Below, piece after piece: positions 38,906 to 47,178 of a stretch of DNA of 56,391 bases. Source of the stretch: Parvibacter caecicola (lineage in GTDB: Bacteria > Actinomycetota > Coriobacteriia > Coriobacteriales > Eggerthellaceae); contig NZ_QIBY01000014.1 of NCBI RefSeq assembly GCF_003725335.1, positions 1-56,391 of the forward strand, in the 5' to 3' direction. Below the pieces are notes generated by a model. It did no database searches. It had not been told where the DNA came from and was given only the letters and a program-made list of their open reading frames with translations. Position numbers and translations under genes: made by a program. Each line of letters begins with the position of its first letter. Positions within the stretch are counted from its first letter, which is position 1.

Positions 38906-39889
38906 ATGGTTAAACTTGCATCCGCCGAGCAGCGTTCGGTGAAGAAGGCCACCCGCGCCGCCCTGGGGGCAACCCTTGCGGCGCTGGCGGAAGAGGGCGT
39001 GCCGGTAGTGGCGGTGGACGCCGACTTGAGCGGTTCCACCACGATGGGAAAATTCGCCGCCGCGAAGCCGGAATACGGTCAGCGGTTCTTCAACTGCGGC
39101 ATTGCCGAACAGAACATGATAGATGTGGCGGCGGGCCTGTCGCTCACGGGCAACGTGGCCTTCACCGGGTCGTTTGCGGTGTTCGGCACCGGGCGCGCCT
39201 ACGACCAGATTCGCAACACGGTGTGCTATTCCAACCTGAACGTGAAGATCACCCCCACCCATGCCGGCGTTTCGGTGGGCCCCGACGGGGGCAGCCATCA
39301 GATGCTGGAGGACGTAGCGCTGATGCGGGCGCTGCCGCGCATGCGGGTGTTTGTGCCCGCCGACTACCCGTCGGCGGTGGCGGCCATTCGCTTGGCGGCG
39401 GAAACCCCGGGCCCGGTGTACGTGCGCATGGGGCGCGCCGCGGTGCCCTGCGTGTACGAGGACGGCGTGCAGCTGGAATGCGGCCGCGCCTATGTGGTGC
39501 GCGAGGGCTCCGACTGCACCATCGTGGCCAACGGGGTGGAGATCCGCGAAGCGTTGATGGCGGCGGAATCGCTAGCCGAGCAGGGCATTTCCGTTGAAGT
39601 GGTGGACGCGTTCTGCGTGAAGCCCTTGGATGAGGACACCATCGTGGCCTCGGTGTGCAAAACCGGCTGCGTGGTTACCGCCGAAGAGCACTCCCGCATC
39701 GGCGGCCTGGGGGCGGCGGTGGCCGACGTGCTTTCCCGCCAGTGTCTGGCGCCGCTGGAGATGGTGGCCGTGGACGACTGCTTCGGCAAGTCCGGCGAGT
39801 TCGAGGAGCTGCTCTCTTACTTCTCCATTGACGCCGCTGCCATTGAAGATGCGGTGAAGAAAGCCATAGCCCGCAAGCCCCTCTGTTAA
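38906..39889 (+). CDS. Transketolase, C-terminal subunit
   Basis: A 327-residue partner of the preceding gene. It has the pyrimidine-binding domain, with Glu in FNCGIAEQNMIDVAAGLSL and HAGVSVGPDGGSHQ, and the C-terminal transketolase domain (EEHSRIGGLGAAVADVL). The ATG at 38906 lies 18 bases after the N-terminal subunit. DXS-like proteins share these motifs, but the split organisation and sequence favour transketolase. The operon ends at a structured repeat element. Confidence 0.93.
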   Translation: MVKLASAEQRSVKKATRAALGATLAALAEEGVPVVAVDADLSGSTTMGKFAAAKPEYGQRFFNCGIAEQNMIDVAAGLSLTGNVAFTGSFAVFGTGRAYDQIRNTVCYSNLNVKITPTHAGVSVGPDGGSHQMLEDVALMRALPRMRVFVPADYPSAVAAIRLAAETPGPVYVRMGRAAVPCVYEDGVQLECGRAYVVREGSDCTIVANGVEIREALMAAESLAEQGISVEVVDAFCVKPLDEDTIVASVCKTGCVVTAEEHSRIGGLGAAVADVLSRQCLAPLEMVAVDDCFGKSGEFEELLSYFSIDAAAIEDAVKKAIARKPLC

Positions 39890-39926
39890 GATTAGCGGTT
39901 GTGTTTCTGACTAAGAATTATGGCAA

Positions 39927-40043
39927 GGCGGTCGTGGCGGAGCGGAGCGAGGTCCGGTAAAGCCAAAGGGGTGCTTGAGACTACAGGCTCAAGCACCCCG
40001 ACGCGTCGAGCGCAGCTCTGTCGCGACCGCCTATCCTCCAGAA
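39927..40043 (+). repeat. Structured palindromic element, copy 2
   Basis: The outer stem GGCGGTCG (39927-39934) pairs with CGACCGCC (40024-40031). Conserved block 1 is GCGGAGCGAGGTCCGG (39942-39957). The central hairpin is GGGGTGCTTGAG / CTCAAGCACCCC (39968-39979, 39988-39999), a perfect 12-bp stem. Conserved block 2 ends GCGCAGCTCTGTCG (40004-40023). The tail CCTCCAGAA is at 40035-40043. It lies alone between the transketolase operon and ftsE. Confidence 0.75.
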
Positions 40044-40104
40044 AGCTCTCAGCCCGAAACCGCATCTGCCGAAACAGCTAACCCAACCCGAAAAGGAGCA
40101 TGCT

Positions 40105-40947
40105 GTGGCCAATGAAATGAGCCAAGGAGGCCGTGGGGCCCACGGAAGGCACCGAAGCGCCGGTGGCGCCGGTTCGCTTTCCGCCACCTCCCAGCTGTCC
40201 CAGTCTCTGCCCGAGCTTGATGTGAACGATGTGCCCACCCGCATGGGCATGCCGGTCATCACGTTCGATCATGTGACGAAAGTTTATGCCGCCCAGCCTA
40301 AGAAACCGGCGCTGGACAACATTACCCTGGAAGTGTTCGCTGGCGAGTTCATCTTCTTGGTGGGCCATTCCGGTTCCGGCAAGTCCACCTTCATCAAGTT
40401 GCTCACCCGCGAGATCAAGCCCACGTCGGGCAAAATCTACGTGGCCGACGAGGATCTTACCACCATGCGCAACTGGCGCGTTCCCTACCTGCGCCGCAAC
40501 ATCGGCTGCGTGTTCCAGGACTTCAAGCTGCTGCCCAACAAAACCGTGTTCGAGAACGTGGCCTTCGCCCTTGAAGTGATTGGCAAGAGCCGCCACGTGA
40601 TCAAGACACAGGTGCCCGAAGTGCTGCGGCTGGTGGGCCTGGCCGATAAGCTGAACAAGTATCCCGATCAGCTGTCCGGCGGCGAGCAGCAGCGCGTGTC
40701 CATCGCCCGAGCCATCGTGAACCGCCCGCCGCTCTTGATTTGCGACGAGCCTACCGGCAACCTCGACCCGCAAACGTCCCGCGGCATCATGGATCTGCTG
40801 GAGCGCATCAACCGCACCGGCACCACGGTGGTCATCGCCACTCACGACCGCGAGATGGTGGACAACATGCGCCGGCGCGTGATCGTGTTGGACCGCGGCC
40901 ATCTCACCCGCGACCAGGAACGGGGGGTGTACGGTTCCGATGTCTAG
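40105..40947 (+). CDS. ftsE: Cell division ATP-binding protein FtsE
   Basis: A 280-residue ABC ATPase that with FtsX links divisome assembly to peptidoglycan hydrolase activation. Walker [10 protein letters not shown], signature LSGGEQQR and Walker [10 protein letters not shown] are intact. A ~50-residue N-terminal extension rich in Gly, Ser and Ala precedes the ABC domain, which is longer than most FtsE proteins. The GTG at 40105 follows AAAAGGAG at good spacing. It overlaps ftsX by eight bases. Confidence 0.94.
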   Translation: MANEMSQGGRGAHGRHRSAGGAGSLSATSQLSQSLPELDVNDVPTRMGMPVITFDHVTKVYAAQPKKPALDNITLEVFAGEFIFLVGHSGSGKSTFIKLLTREIKPTSGKIYVADEDLTTMRNWRVPYLRRNIGCVFQDFKLLPNKTVFENVAFALEVIGKSRHVIKTQVPEVLRLVGLADKLNKYPDQLSGGEQQRVSIARAIVNRPPLLICDEPTGNLDPQTSRGIMDLLERINRTGTTVVIATHDREMVDNMRRRVIVLDRGHLTRDQERGVYGSDV

Positions 40948-41851
40948 TTTGTTCTATTTTTTGAAGGAGTCCTTCCAGGGGCTCACCCGCAATCTGTCCA
41001 CTACGCTGGGCTCGATCATCACCATTTTCCTGTCGTTGCTGATTATCGGCGTGTTTCTGGTGGGCGGCGTGATTGTGGAGCACTTGGTGCGCAACATCGA
41101 GAACGAAGTTACCATCACCGCCCATGTGGGCGACAATGCCTCGCAGGAAACCATCGATAAGGTGATGAACCAGATCACCGCCCTTGCCGATGTTTCGTCG
41201 GTCAGCTTCACCACGAAGGACCAGGCTCTGGAGGACTTCCGAGAAACCACCATCAACCCCGACATCATCGACCAGCTGGACGGCCAGAATCCGCTGCCCG
41301 CTTCCATCGAGGTGGAGCTTTCCGACCCCTCGCAGGTGGAGACGGTGGTGCAGCAGATTCTGGATAACACCGACTACAAGTCCATCACCGACAACCCCGA
41401 TGATCCCCACGAGGCCATCCGCTACGGCCAGCGCACTGTGGACAAGCTGTTCACGGTAACCGGGTACCTGCGCTACATCGGCGCGGCCCTCATCCTGCTG
41501 CTGGTGTTCATCGCGCTGGTGTTCATCAACAACACCATCCGTCTTGCCATCATGGCGCGTCGCAAGGAGATTGCCATCATGCGTCTGGTGGGCGCCTCCA
41601 ACGGCTTCATTCGCGGGCCCTTCCTCATGGAGGGCGCGCTGCACGCGGTAATCGGCGCCGGTTTGGCCATTGTGGTGCTGCAGGTGCTGCGGGCCTATGC
41701 GCTGCCCCGCTTGCAGGACGCCATCTCGTTCTTGTCGCTGGACGTGTCCGGCCACACCTACGTGATGATTTACCTGGCCCTTCTGGGGGCCGGCCTGGTG
41801 ATCGGCCTTCTGGGCTCGGCGTTCGCCATGCGCCGCTACCTGAAGGTTTAG
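40940..41851 (+). CDS. ftsX: Cell division protein FtsX
   Basis: A 303-residue membrane protein with four predicted membrane segments: one near the N-terminus, a large extracellular loop (about 45-170), then three at about 180-200, 228-250 and 272-296. [16 protein letters not shown] is the conserved FtsX/MacB cytoplasmic motif. It forms a complex with FtsE, whose gene it overlaps. Confidence 0.95.
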   Translation: MSSLFYFLKESFQGLTRNLSTTLGSIITIFLSLLIIGVFLVGGVIVEHLVRNIENEVTITAHVGDNASQETIDKVMNQITALADVSSVSFTTKDQALEDFRETTINPDIIDQLDGQNPLPASIEVELSDPSQVETVVQQILDNTDYKSITDNPDDPHEAIRYGQRTVDKLFTVTGYLRYIGAALILLLVFIALVFINNTIRLAIMARRKEIAIMRLVGASNGFIRGPFLMEGALHAVIGAGLAIVVLQVLRAYALPRLQDAISFLSLDVSGHTYVMIYLALLGAGLVIGLLGSAFAMRRYLKV

Positions 41852-41878
41852 GCGCGGCCGAGGGGCTGACGGGCGATT

Positions 41879-43165
41879 ATGGGACAAGCAGAGCAGCAGA
41901 AGCGGGCGCGGAAGGTGTCGCTGGCCATGAAGCGCCAGCGGGGTCACATGCGGCGCATCGCGGCTGCCCTGCTTGTTTTTTTGCTGCTGTGCGCCGCCTT
42001 CATGGCGGGCTTCTTTCTGCGCAGCCAGCCGGCTCTCATGGATTCGCTGGGGTTCCCCGCCCTTGAGGGGCAGAGCGCCGCCAACGACTCCAGTTCCGGC
42101 AAAACCACTTTTGATTCGGTGAGCATGCGGGTGTCCGATGTGGAGAACCTGCTGGCGGAGTTCAGCCTCGACTCGGTGAACCTGGACGAGGCTACGGTGG
42201 GGGTGCTGGGCGCCATGATGGCTTCCACTGACGACCCGTACGCAATGTACTATGACCCCGATCGCTACAACAGCTACATCAAGGAAACCAGCGAGCGCAG
42301 CTATGCCGGCATCGGCGTGGTATTTTCCGAGTACAACGGCCGCGCCTACGCGGCGGACGTGTTCGAGGGCTCGGAAGCGGAGGCGCGCGGCGTAGTGCCC
42401 GGCGATTTCGTGGTGGGGCTGGATGGCGATGAATCCCATGTCTGGACCATGACGGAAGTGGTGAACTTCCTCTCGGATCACGATGGCACGTCGGTAGTGG
42501 TGTCGTGGATGCGCCCCACCAGCCTTGATGCCGAAACCGGGCTGGAGTATTCCACTACGCTTCTGTGCAAGGAGTACGTGGAAGAAAACGTTTCCACCGA
42601 GCTACGAGAGAACGTGGGGGTTATTCGACTGCGGCAGATTACTGCTAACTCTACCGATCTTGTGCGCCAGGCCATCGAGCAGCTTACCGCCGAAGGGGCG
42701 GCCGGCTTCGTGTTGGACCTGCGCAGCAACCCCGGTGGTTACCTGTCCCAGGCGGTGGACCTTGCGGGTTTGCTGTTGCGCAGTGGCGTGGTGGTGGAGG
42801 TGCAGACCAATGAAGGGTCTTCTACCAAGAAGGTTTCCGGGGTTACCGTGACCGATGCGCCGGTGTGCGTTATGGTGGACGAATTCACTTCGGCGGCAGC
42901 GGAAGTGCTGGCGGCGGCGCTGCAGGACAACCAGCGGGCCACGGTAGTGGGGCAAACCAGCGCCGGCAAGGGATCGGTGCAGGTGACTCGCGAGCTTACC
43001 TGGGGCGGTGCGGTGCGCTACACGGCCGCTTATTACCTTACCCCCTTGGGCCACGAGATTTCCGGCGTGGGCGTGGTGCCCGACATTCGGGTGAGCGCTA
43101 ACGAAGGCGTGGACAACCAGATCATCGTAGCTGTGGACTCCGTTCGCTCCCAGCTTTCCTCCTAG
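41879..43165 (+). CDS. S41-family carboxy-terminal processing protease
   Basis: A 428-residue exported protease. One hydrophobic segment (about 25-47) anchors or exports it, a PDZ domain lies at about 135-215, and the S41 catalytic domain follows. The catalytic dyad is visible as Ser338 in EFTSAAAE and Lys364 in SAGKGSVQ, the usual 26 residues apart. Such enzymes process or degrade cell-envelope proteins. It lies 27 bases after ftsX; ftsEX-ctp is a recurrent gene order and suggests involvement in cell-wall remodelling. Confidence 0.93.
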   Translation: MGQAEQQKRARKVSLAMKRQRGHMRRIAAALLVFLLLCAAFMAGFFLRSQPALMDSLGFPALEGQSAANDSSSGKTTFDSVSMRVSDVENLLAEFSLDSVNLDEATVGVLGAMMASTDDPYAMYYDPDRYNSYIKETSERSYAGIGVVFSEYNGRAYAADVFEGSEAEARGVVPGDFVVGLDGDESHVWTMTEVVNFLSDHDGTSVVVSWMRPTSLDAETGLEYSTTLLCKEYVEENVSTELRENVGVIRLRQITANSTDLVRQAIEQLTAEGAAGFVLDLRSNPGGYLSQAVDLAGLLLRSGVVVEVQTNEGSSTKKVSGVTVTDAPVCVMVDEFTSAAAEVLAAALQDNQRATVVGQTSAGKGSVQVTRELTWGGAVRYTAAYYLTPLGHEISGVGVVPDIRVSANEGVDNQIIVAVDSVRSQLSS

Positions 43166-43172
43166 GGGCGCC

Positions 43173-45197
43173 ATGGCGCGCAAACGTTCATCGGTGCGGC
43201 ACAAGCCCCGGGCGCTGCTGCGTGGAGTGCTGGACTCCCGCGACGGAAAAAACTCCTTCGTCACCACCGCCGAGGGCGATTTCTTCATTCCCGATTCCGC
43301 CCGCGGCGGCGCTTCCGACGGCGATTTGGTGGAAGTGGCCCCCGTCGGCGGCCGCAAGGGCGGCGGACGCGGCCGCGGCTCCGAACGGCCCCAGGGGCGC
43401 GTGGTGCGGGTGATAGAGCGGGCCAGCGAAGTGGTGTGCGGCCGGGTGGAGCTGGCCGACCCGTTCGCCGTGGTGGTGCCGGACAACTCGGGTATCCCCT
43501 TCGACATCTTCACCTTGCGCGCTGATGCCCCCGATGTGCCGGAGGGGGCCTTCGTGCAGGTGCGCATCACCCAGTTTCCCACCCGCCACAGCGCCTGCAC
43601 CGGCGTGATCGAGGCAGTGCTGTCCGAAGAGGGCGGCGGCAGCGGCGGCATCGACATGATCGTGGCCCGTCACAAGCTGGAAACTGTGTTCTCAGAATCG
43701 GCGCTGGCGGAAGCGGCCCAGGTGGCGGTGGACGAGGCGGAGGCGCTGGCAGAGGGTTATGCGGACCTGCGCCAGAGAGTGGTGTTCACCATCGACCCGG
43801 CCGATGCCAAGGACTTCGACGACGCCCTTTCGCTTGAGCGGGTGCGGGATGCATCGGGCCGCCTGCTGTGGCGGCTGGGGGTGCATATCGCCGACGTTTC
43901 CGCCTACGTGCCCTGGAACAGCGCGCTGGACATCGAGGCGCGCCGCCGCGCCACCAGCGTTTACCTGGCCGACCGGGTTATCCCCATGCTGCCGCCGGCC
44001 CTCTCCGAAGAGGTGTGCTCGCTGAAGCCGGGCCAGGTGCGCCGCGCCTTCACCTGCGACATGCTGGTCACCGACCAGGGGCAGGTGCTGCAGGCCCAGT
44101 TCTATCCCAGCCTCATCTGCTCGAAGACGCGCTTTACCTATGGCCAGGTGCAGCAGTTGCTGGACACCGAAGGGGAAGGGCCCGTTTCTTTGGAGGGGAC
44201 GGGCGTGGGGGAGACCATGGTGCGCAAGCTGAAGGCGGCCAGCGTCCTGGCCCAGGCGATGGGCCGGCGGCGCGCGACGGCCGGCGGCATCGATTTCTCC
44301 ACCGTGGAGGCGAAGGTGCGCCTGGACGGGGAAGGGGCGCCTGTGGGGGTGGAGCTTCGCCAGAAGACGGACGCCACCATGCTGGTGGAGGAGGCCATGA
44401 TCGCCGCCAACGAGGCGGTGGCCCGCCATCTGTTCGGCAAGGACTTCCCCTGCTTGTACCGTGTGCACGATGCGCCGGCCGGCGAGGCCTTGGCGGCTTT
44501 GGTACCGGTGTTTCGGGAGTTCAGCTGGTTCTCCCGTTCCGGGGCGGCGCTTTTGGGCCATGGCAGCCCGTTCGTCATCCAAAGCGTGCTGGAGGAAAGC
44601 CACGGCCGTGCCGAGGAGGAGTTGGTGTCGAACCTGCTGCTGCGGGCCATGAAGCGGGCGGTGTACCGTCCAGTGAACGACGGCCACTACGGGCTGGCCA
44701 GCAAGGCCTACTGCCATTTCACCAGCCCCATTCGCCGCTACCCCGACTTGGTGGTGCACCGCATGCTGAAGGCGGCCCTGTTCAAGCGGCCGCAGCTGTT
44801 CGACCAAGAGGTGGCAGCGCTGGCCTGGATCGGCGAGCATTCCTCCTACATGGAGCGGGTGGCGGAAACGGCGGCGCGGGAATCCCAAACCCTGAAGCTA
44901 GCGGAGTATTTGGAGCCGCGGGTGGGGGAGACCTTTGCCGGCGTGGTGTCGGGGGTGTCTTCCCAAGGGCTGTTCGTGCGGCTTGAGCGGGGCGTCACCA
45001 CAGAGTTGCAGCTGGGGGGCGCCATCGAGGGCTTTCTGCCCCTGCGCTACCTGGGCCCCGAGTACTTCATGTTCGACCCCGACCGTTACACCCTCACCGG
45101 CGCCGACACCGACCAGGTGTTCAGGCTGGGGCAGCCCTTGCAAGTGGTGCTTTCGCGGGTGGACTTGGCCACTTCGCGGCTGGATTTGCGCCTGTAG
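43173..45197 (+). CDS. RNase R/RNase II-family 3'-5' exoribonuclease
   Basis: A 674-residue enzyme of the RNB family. An N-terminal OB/cold-shock-like part (ALLRGVLDSRDGKNSFV) with a basic Gly/Arg linker leads to the RNB catalytic domain, whose metal-binding Asp motif is TIDPADAKDFDDALSL. Later motifs are YCHFTSPIRRYPDLVVHR, and a C-terminal S1 domain begins near FAGVVSGVSSQGLFVRL. RNase R degrades structured RNA. The ATG at 43173 is seven bases after the protease stop. smpB, a frequent neighbour, is absent. Confidence 0.94.
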   Translation: MARKRSSVRHKPRALLRGVLDSRDGKNSFVTTAEGDFFIPDSARGGASDGDLVEVAPVGGRKGGGRGRGSERPQGRVVRVIERASEVVCGRVELADPFAVVVPDNSGIPFDIFTLRADAPDVPEGAFVQVRITQFPTRHSACTGVIEAVLSEEGGGSGGIDMIVARHKLETVFSESALAEAAQVAVDEAEALAEGYADLRQRVVFTIDPADAKDFDDALSLERVRDASGRLLWRLGVHIADVSAYVPWNSALDIEARRRATSVYLADRVIPMLPPALSEEVCSLKPGQVRRAFTCDMLVTDQGQVLQAQFYPSLICSKTRFTYGQVQQLLDTEGEGPVSLEGTGVGETMVRKLKAASVLAQAMGRRRATAGGIDFSTVEAKVRLDGEGAPVGVELRQKTDATMLVEEAMIAANEAVARHLFGKDFPCLYRVHDAPAGEALAALVPVFREFSWFSRSGAALLGHGSPFVIQSVLEESHGRAEEELVSNLLLRAMKRAVYRPVNDGHYGLASKAYCHFTSPIRRYPDLVVHRMLKAALFKRPQLFDQEVAALAWIGEHSSYMERVAETAARESQTLKLAEYLEPRVGETFAGVVSGVSSQGLFVRLERGVTTELQLGGAIEGFLPLRYLGPEYFMFDPDRYTLTGADTDQVFRLGQPLQVVLSRVDLATSRLDLRL

Positions 45198-45287
45198 TTA
45201 CGCGCCGGTGGCAAGTGCCCTGTGCGCCGCAGCGCAAGCCCTATACTGGTTGGGCGCTGCGTTTCGCCACTGGTTGAGAGGATTTCG

Positions 45288-46667
45288 ATGCAACGAGAAA
45301 AGTTCGGCTCCCGTTTGGGGTTCATTCTGATCAGCGCCGGCTGCGCCATCGGCCTTGGCAACGTATGGCGCTTTCCTTACATCACCGGCCAGTACGGCGG
45401 CGCCGCTTTCGTGCTCATGTACCTGGTGTTCTTATTCATCCTGGGGCTTCCCATCATGGTGATGGAATTTGCGGTGGGGCGCGGTTCCCAAAGCTCCATC
45501 GCCCGCGCCTTCAACCGGCTTGAGCCACCCGCCACTCATTGGCACAAGTACAAATGGCTGGGCATCGGCGGCTGCTACCTGCTGATGATGTTCTACACCA
45601 CTGTGGCCGGCTGGATGCTGGCCTACGTGCCCAAGTTCGCCTCCGGCACCTTCGCCGGTGCCGATACCGCTCAAACGGCGGAGGCATTCAATAATATGCT
45701 GGCCAGCCCGGTTGAGCTGGTGTTTTGGATGGTGGTGGTGTGCGCGGTTTCCATCCTGGTGTGCTCGCTGGGGGTGCAGAAGGGCGTGGAGCGCATCACC
45801 AAGGTGATGATGGTGGCGCTGCTGGCCATTCTGGGCGTGCTGGTGGTGCGTTCCCTCACCCTACCCGGCGCCGAGGCGGGGGCGGCCTTCTACCTGCTGC
45901 CCGACTTCTCCAAAATCTTCGGCAGCTTCGACACCTTCTGCGAAGCCGCTTACGCCGCCATGGGCCAGGCTTTCTTCACCCTGTCCATCGGCATGGGGTC
46001 CATGACCATCTTCGGCAGCTACATCGGGAAGGACCGCTCCCTTCTGGGAGAGGCGGCCACCATCGGCGTGCTGGACACCTCGGTGGCCCTGGCCACGGGC
46101 CTTATCATCTTTCCCGCGTGCTTCGCCTTCGGCGTGGCCCCCGATTCCGGCCCTGGCCTAGTGTTCATCACGCTGCCCAGCGTATTCCAGCAGATGTGGG
46201 GCGGCCAGCTGTGGGGCACGCTGTTCTTCGTGTTCATGAGCTTCGCGGCGCTTTCCACCGTCATCGCCGTGTTCGAGGGCATTCTGCGCTTCGCCATGGA
46301 CGAATGGGGGTGGAGCCGCAAGAAGGCGGTGGTGGTGAACCTCATCGCTATCCCGCTTTTGTCGCTGCCCTGCGCGCTGGGGTTCAACCTGCTTTCCGGT
46401 GTGGTTATGCCCGGTGTGGGCGATATCCAAACCATCGAGGACTTCCTGGTTTCCAGCAACATCATGCCGCTGGGGTCGCTGGTGTTCGTGCTGTTCTGCA
46501 CCAGCCGTCGCGGGTGGGGCTGGAAGAACTTCCTGGCCGAAGCCAACGCCGGCAAGGGAGCGAAGTACCCTGCCTGGCTGTACGGTTGGATGCATTACGG
46601 CGTGCCGGTGCTGGTGGCCGTCATCCTGGTGATGGGCTGGCTCCCCATAATCCAATCCTGGTTCTAA
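45288..46667 (+). CDS. Sodium:neurotransmitter symporter (SNF) family transporter
   Basis: A 459-residue protein with about 12 membrane segments. The family N-terminus is clear: GSRLGFILISAGCAIGLGNVWRFPY, holding the Na+-binding unwound part of TM1, followed by the GGAAF and GLPIMVMEFAVGR regions. It should carry an amino acid or related solute with Na+. GAGAGGAT precedes the ATG at 45288, and a TATACT box lies about 40 bases upstream. The substrate cannot be assigned. Confidence 0.93.
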   Translation: MQREKFGSRLGFILISAGCAIGLGNVWRFPYITGQYGGAAFVLMYLVFLFILGLPIMVMEFAVGRGSQSSIARAFNRLEPPATHWHKYKWLGIGGCYLLMMFYTTVAGWMLAYVPKFASGTFAGADTAQTAEAFNNMLASPVELVFWMVVVCAVSILVCSLGVQKGVERITKVMMVALLAILGVLVVRSLTLPGAEAGAAFYLLPDFSKIFGSFDTFCEAAYAAMGQAFFTLSIGMGSMTIFGSYIGKDRSLLGEAATIGVLDTSVALATGLIIFPACFAFGVAPDSGPGLVFITLPSVFQQMWGGQLWGTLFFVFMSFAALSTVIAVFEGILRFAMDEWGWSRKKAVVVNLIAIPLLSLPCALGFNLLSGVVMPGVGDIQTIEDFLVSSNIMPLGSLVFVLFCTSRRGWGWKNFLAEANAGKGAKYPAWLYGWMHYGVPVLVAVILVMGWLPIIQSWF

Positions 46668-46695
46668 CCCCCGTCTTCGACACCCACCATTCGCA

Positions 46696-46728
46696 GGTGT
46701 CACGGGGACGTTCACTTTTGCCACATCC
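46696..46728 (-). repeat. AAAAGTGAACGTCCCC-type repeat, left of element copy 3
   Basis: On the plus strand it reads GGTGTCACGGGGACGTTC followed by ACTTTTGCCACATCC; the reverse complement carries the same core as 6675-6701 and 21635-21662. Here the two flanks no longer match well. Confidence 0.65.
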
Positions 46729-46752
46729 GTTGGCCCGTTCTTTTACGGGGCA

Positions 46753-46868
46753 GGGGGAAGGGCAGGGGCAGCCCAAGTCGCTCAAACAGTCCTGCTTTGG
46801 CGAAAGTGCCACTGGCACTTTCGCGTCGTGCGGAACTCGCTTTGTTGGGCCACCCCCGCCCTTCCCCC
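46753..46868 (-). repeat. Structured palindromic element, copy 3 (reversed)
   Basis: Arms of 24 bp (46753-46776 and 46845-46868) match at 21 positions. A perfect central hairpin is CGAAAGTGCC-ACT-GGCACTTTCG (46801-46823). On the minus strand it carries AAAGCGAGTTCCGC (46830-46843), corresponding to block 1, and GCAGGACTGT (46786-46795), corresponding to block 2 GCAGNNCTGT. It is more diverged than copies 1 and 2 but keeps the same order. Confidence 0.6.
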
Positions 46869-46885
46869 GCACAACTGCGACCGCA

Positions 46886-46913
46886 GGTGTCATGGGAACG
46901 TCCCCATGACACC
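46886..46913. repeat. Perfect palindrome right of element copy 3
   Basis: GGTGTCATGGG and CCCATGACACC (11 bp each) enclose AACGTC. It shares GCAGGTGTCA with the left flank at 46694 and so brackets copy 3. Confidence 0.75.
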
Positions 46914-46926
46914 CTACCGGACCATT

Positions 46927-47015
46927 TTCGTAGGGCCGAGATTCTATCTCGGCCTAAAGCCGCAGCCCCGCACGGGCCGTCCGTTTAGGCAGAGATAGAA
47001 TCTCTGCCCTACGAA
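46927..47015. repeat. Inverted pair of TTTAGGC-type palindromes
   Basis: Copy 46927-46958 is inverted relative to 46984-47015, with 25 bases between. The first has stem GGCCGAGA/TCTCGGCC and the second GGCAGAGA/TCTCTGCC, so one base pair differs on both sides. A fragment identical to the left end of element copy 1 (TGGGCCGACCCGGC) follows at 47040-47053. With the elements at 46696-46913 this accounts for most of the 46668-47178 gap. Confidence 0.75.
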
Positions 47016-47178
47016 TTCAACCTGCGATGGCGTTCTGGTTGGGCCGACCCGGCCTCCGATGATAAAAGGGGATTTCGTAGTTTCGCAACGGCTCGGGTTA
47101 CCTGGGGTTTTAGCCGATATAATGGGTGGCTCGCATTCGAGGGAGTGCCTGAGGGGGCCTCTGGAGAGGATGGACGCC

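Noticed and set aside
38906-39889. 1-deoxyxylulose-5-phosphate synthase
   Set aside because: Motifs overlap, but the enzyme is split into N- and C-terminal subunits typical of transketolase, and the length and neighbour fit that better.
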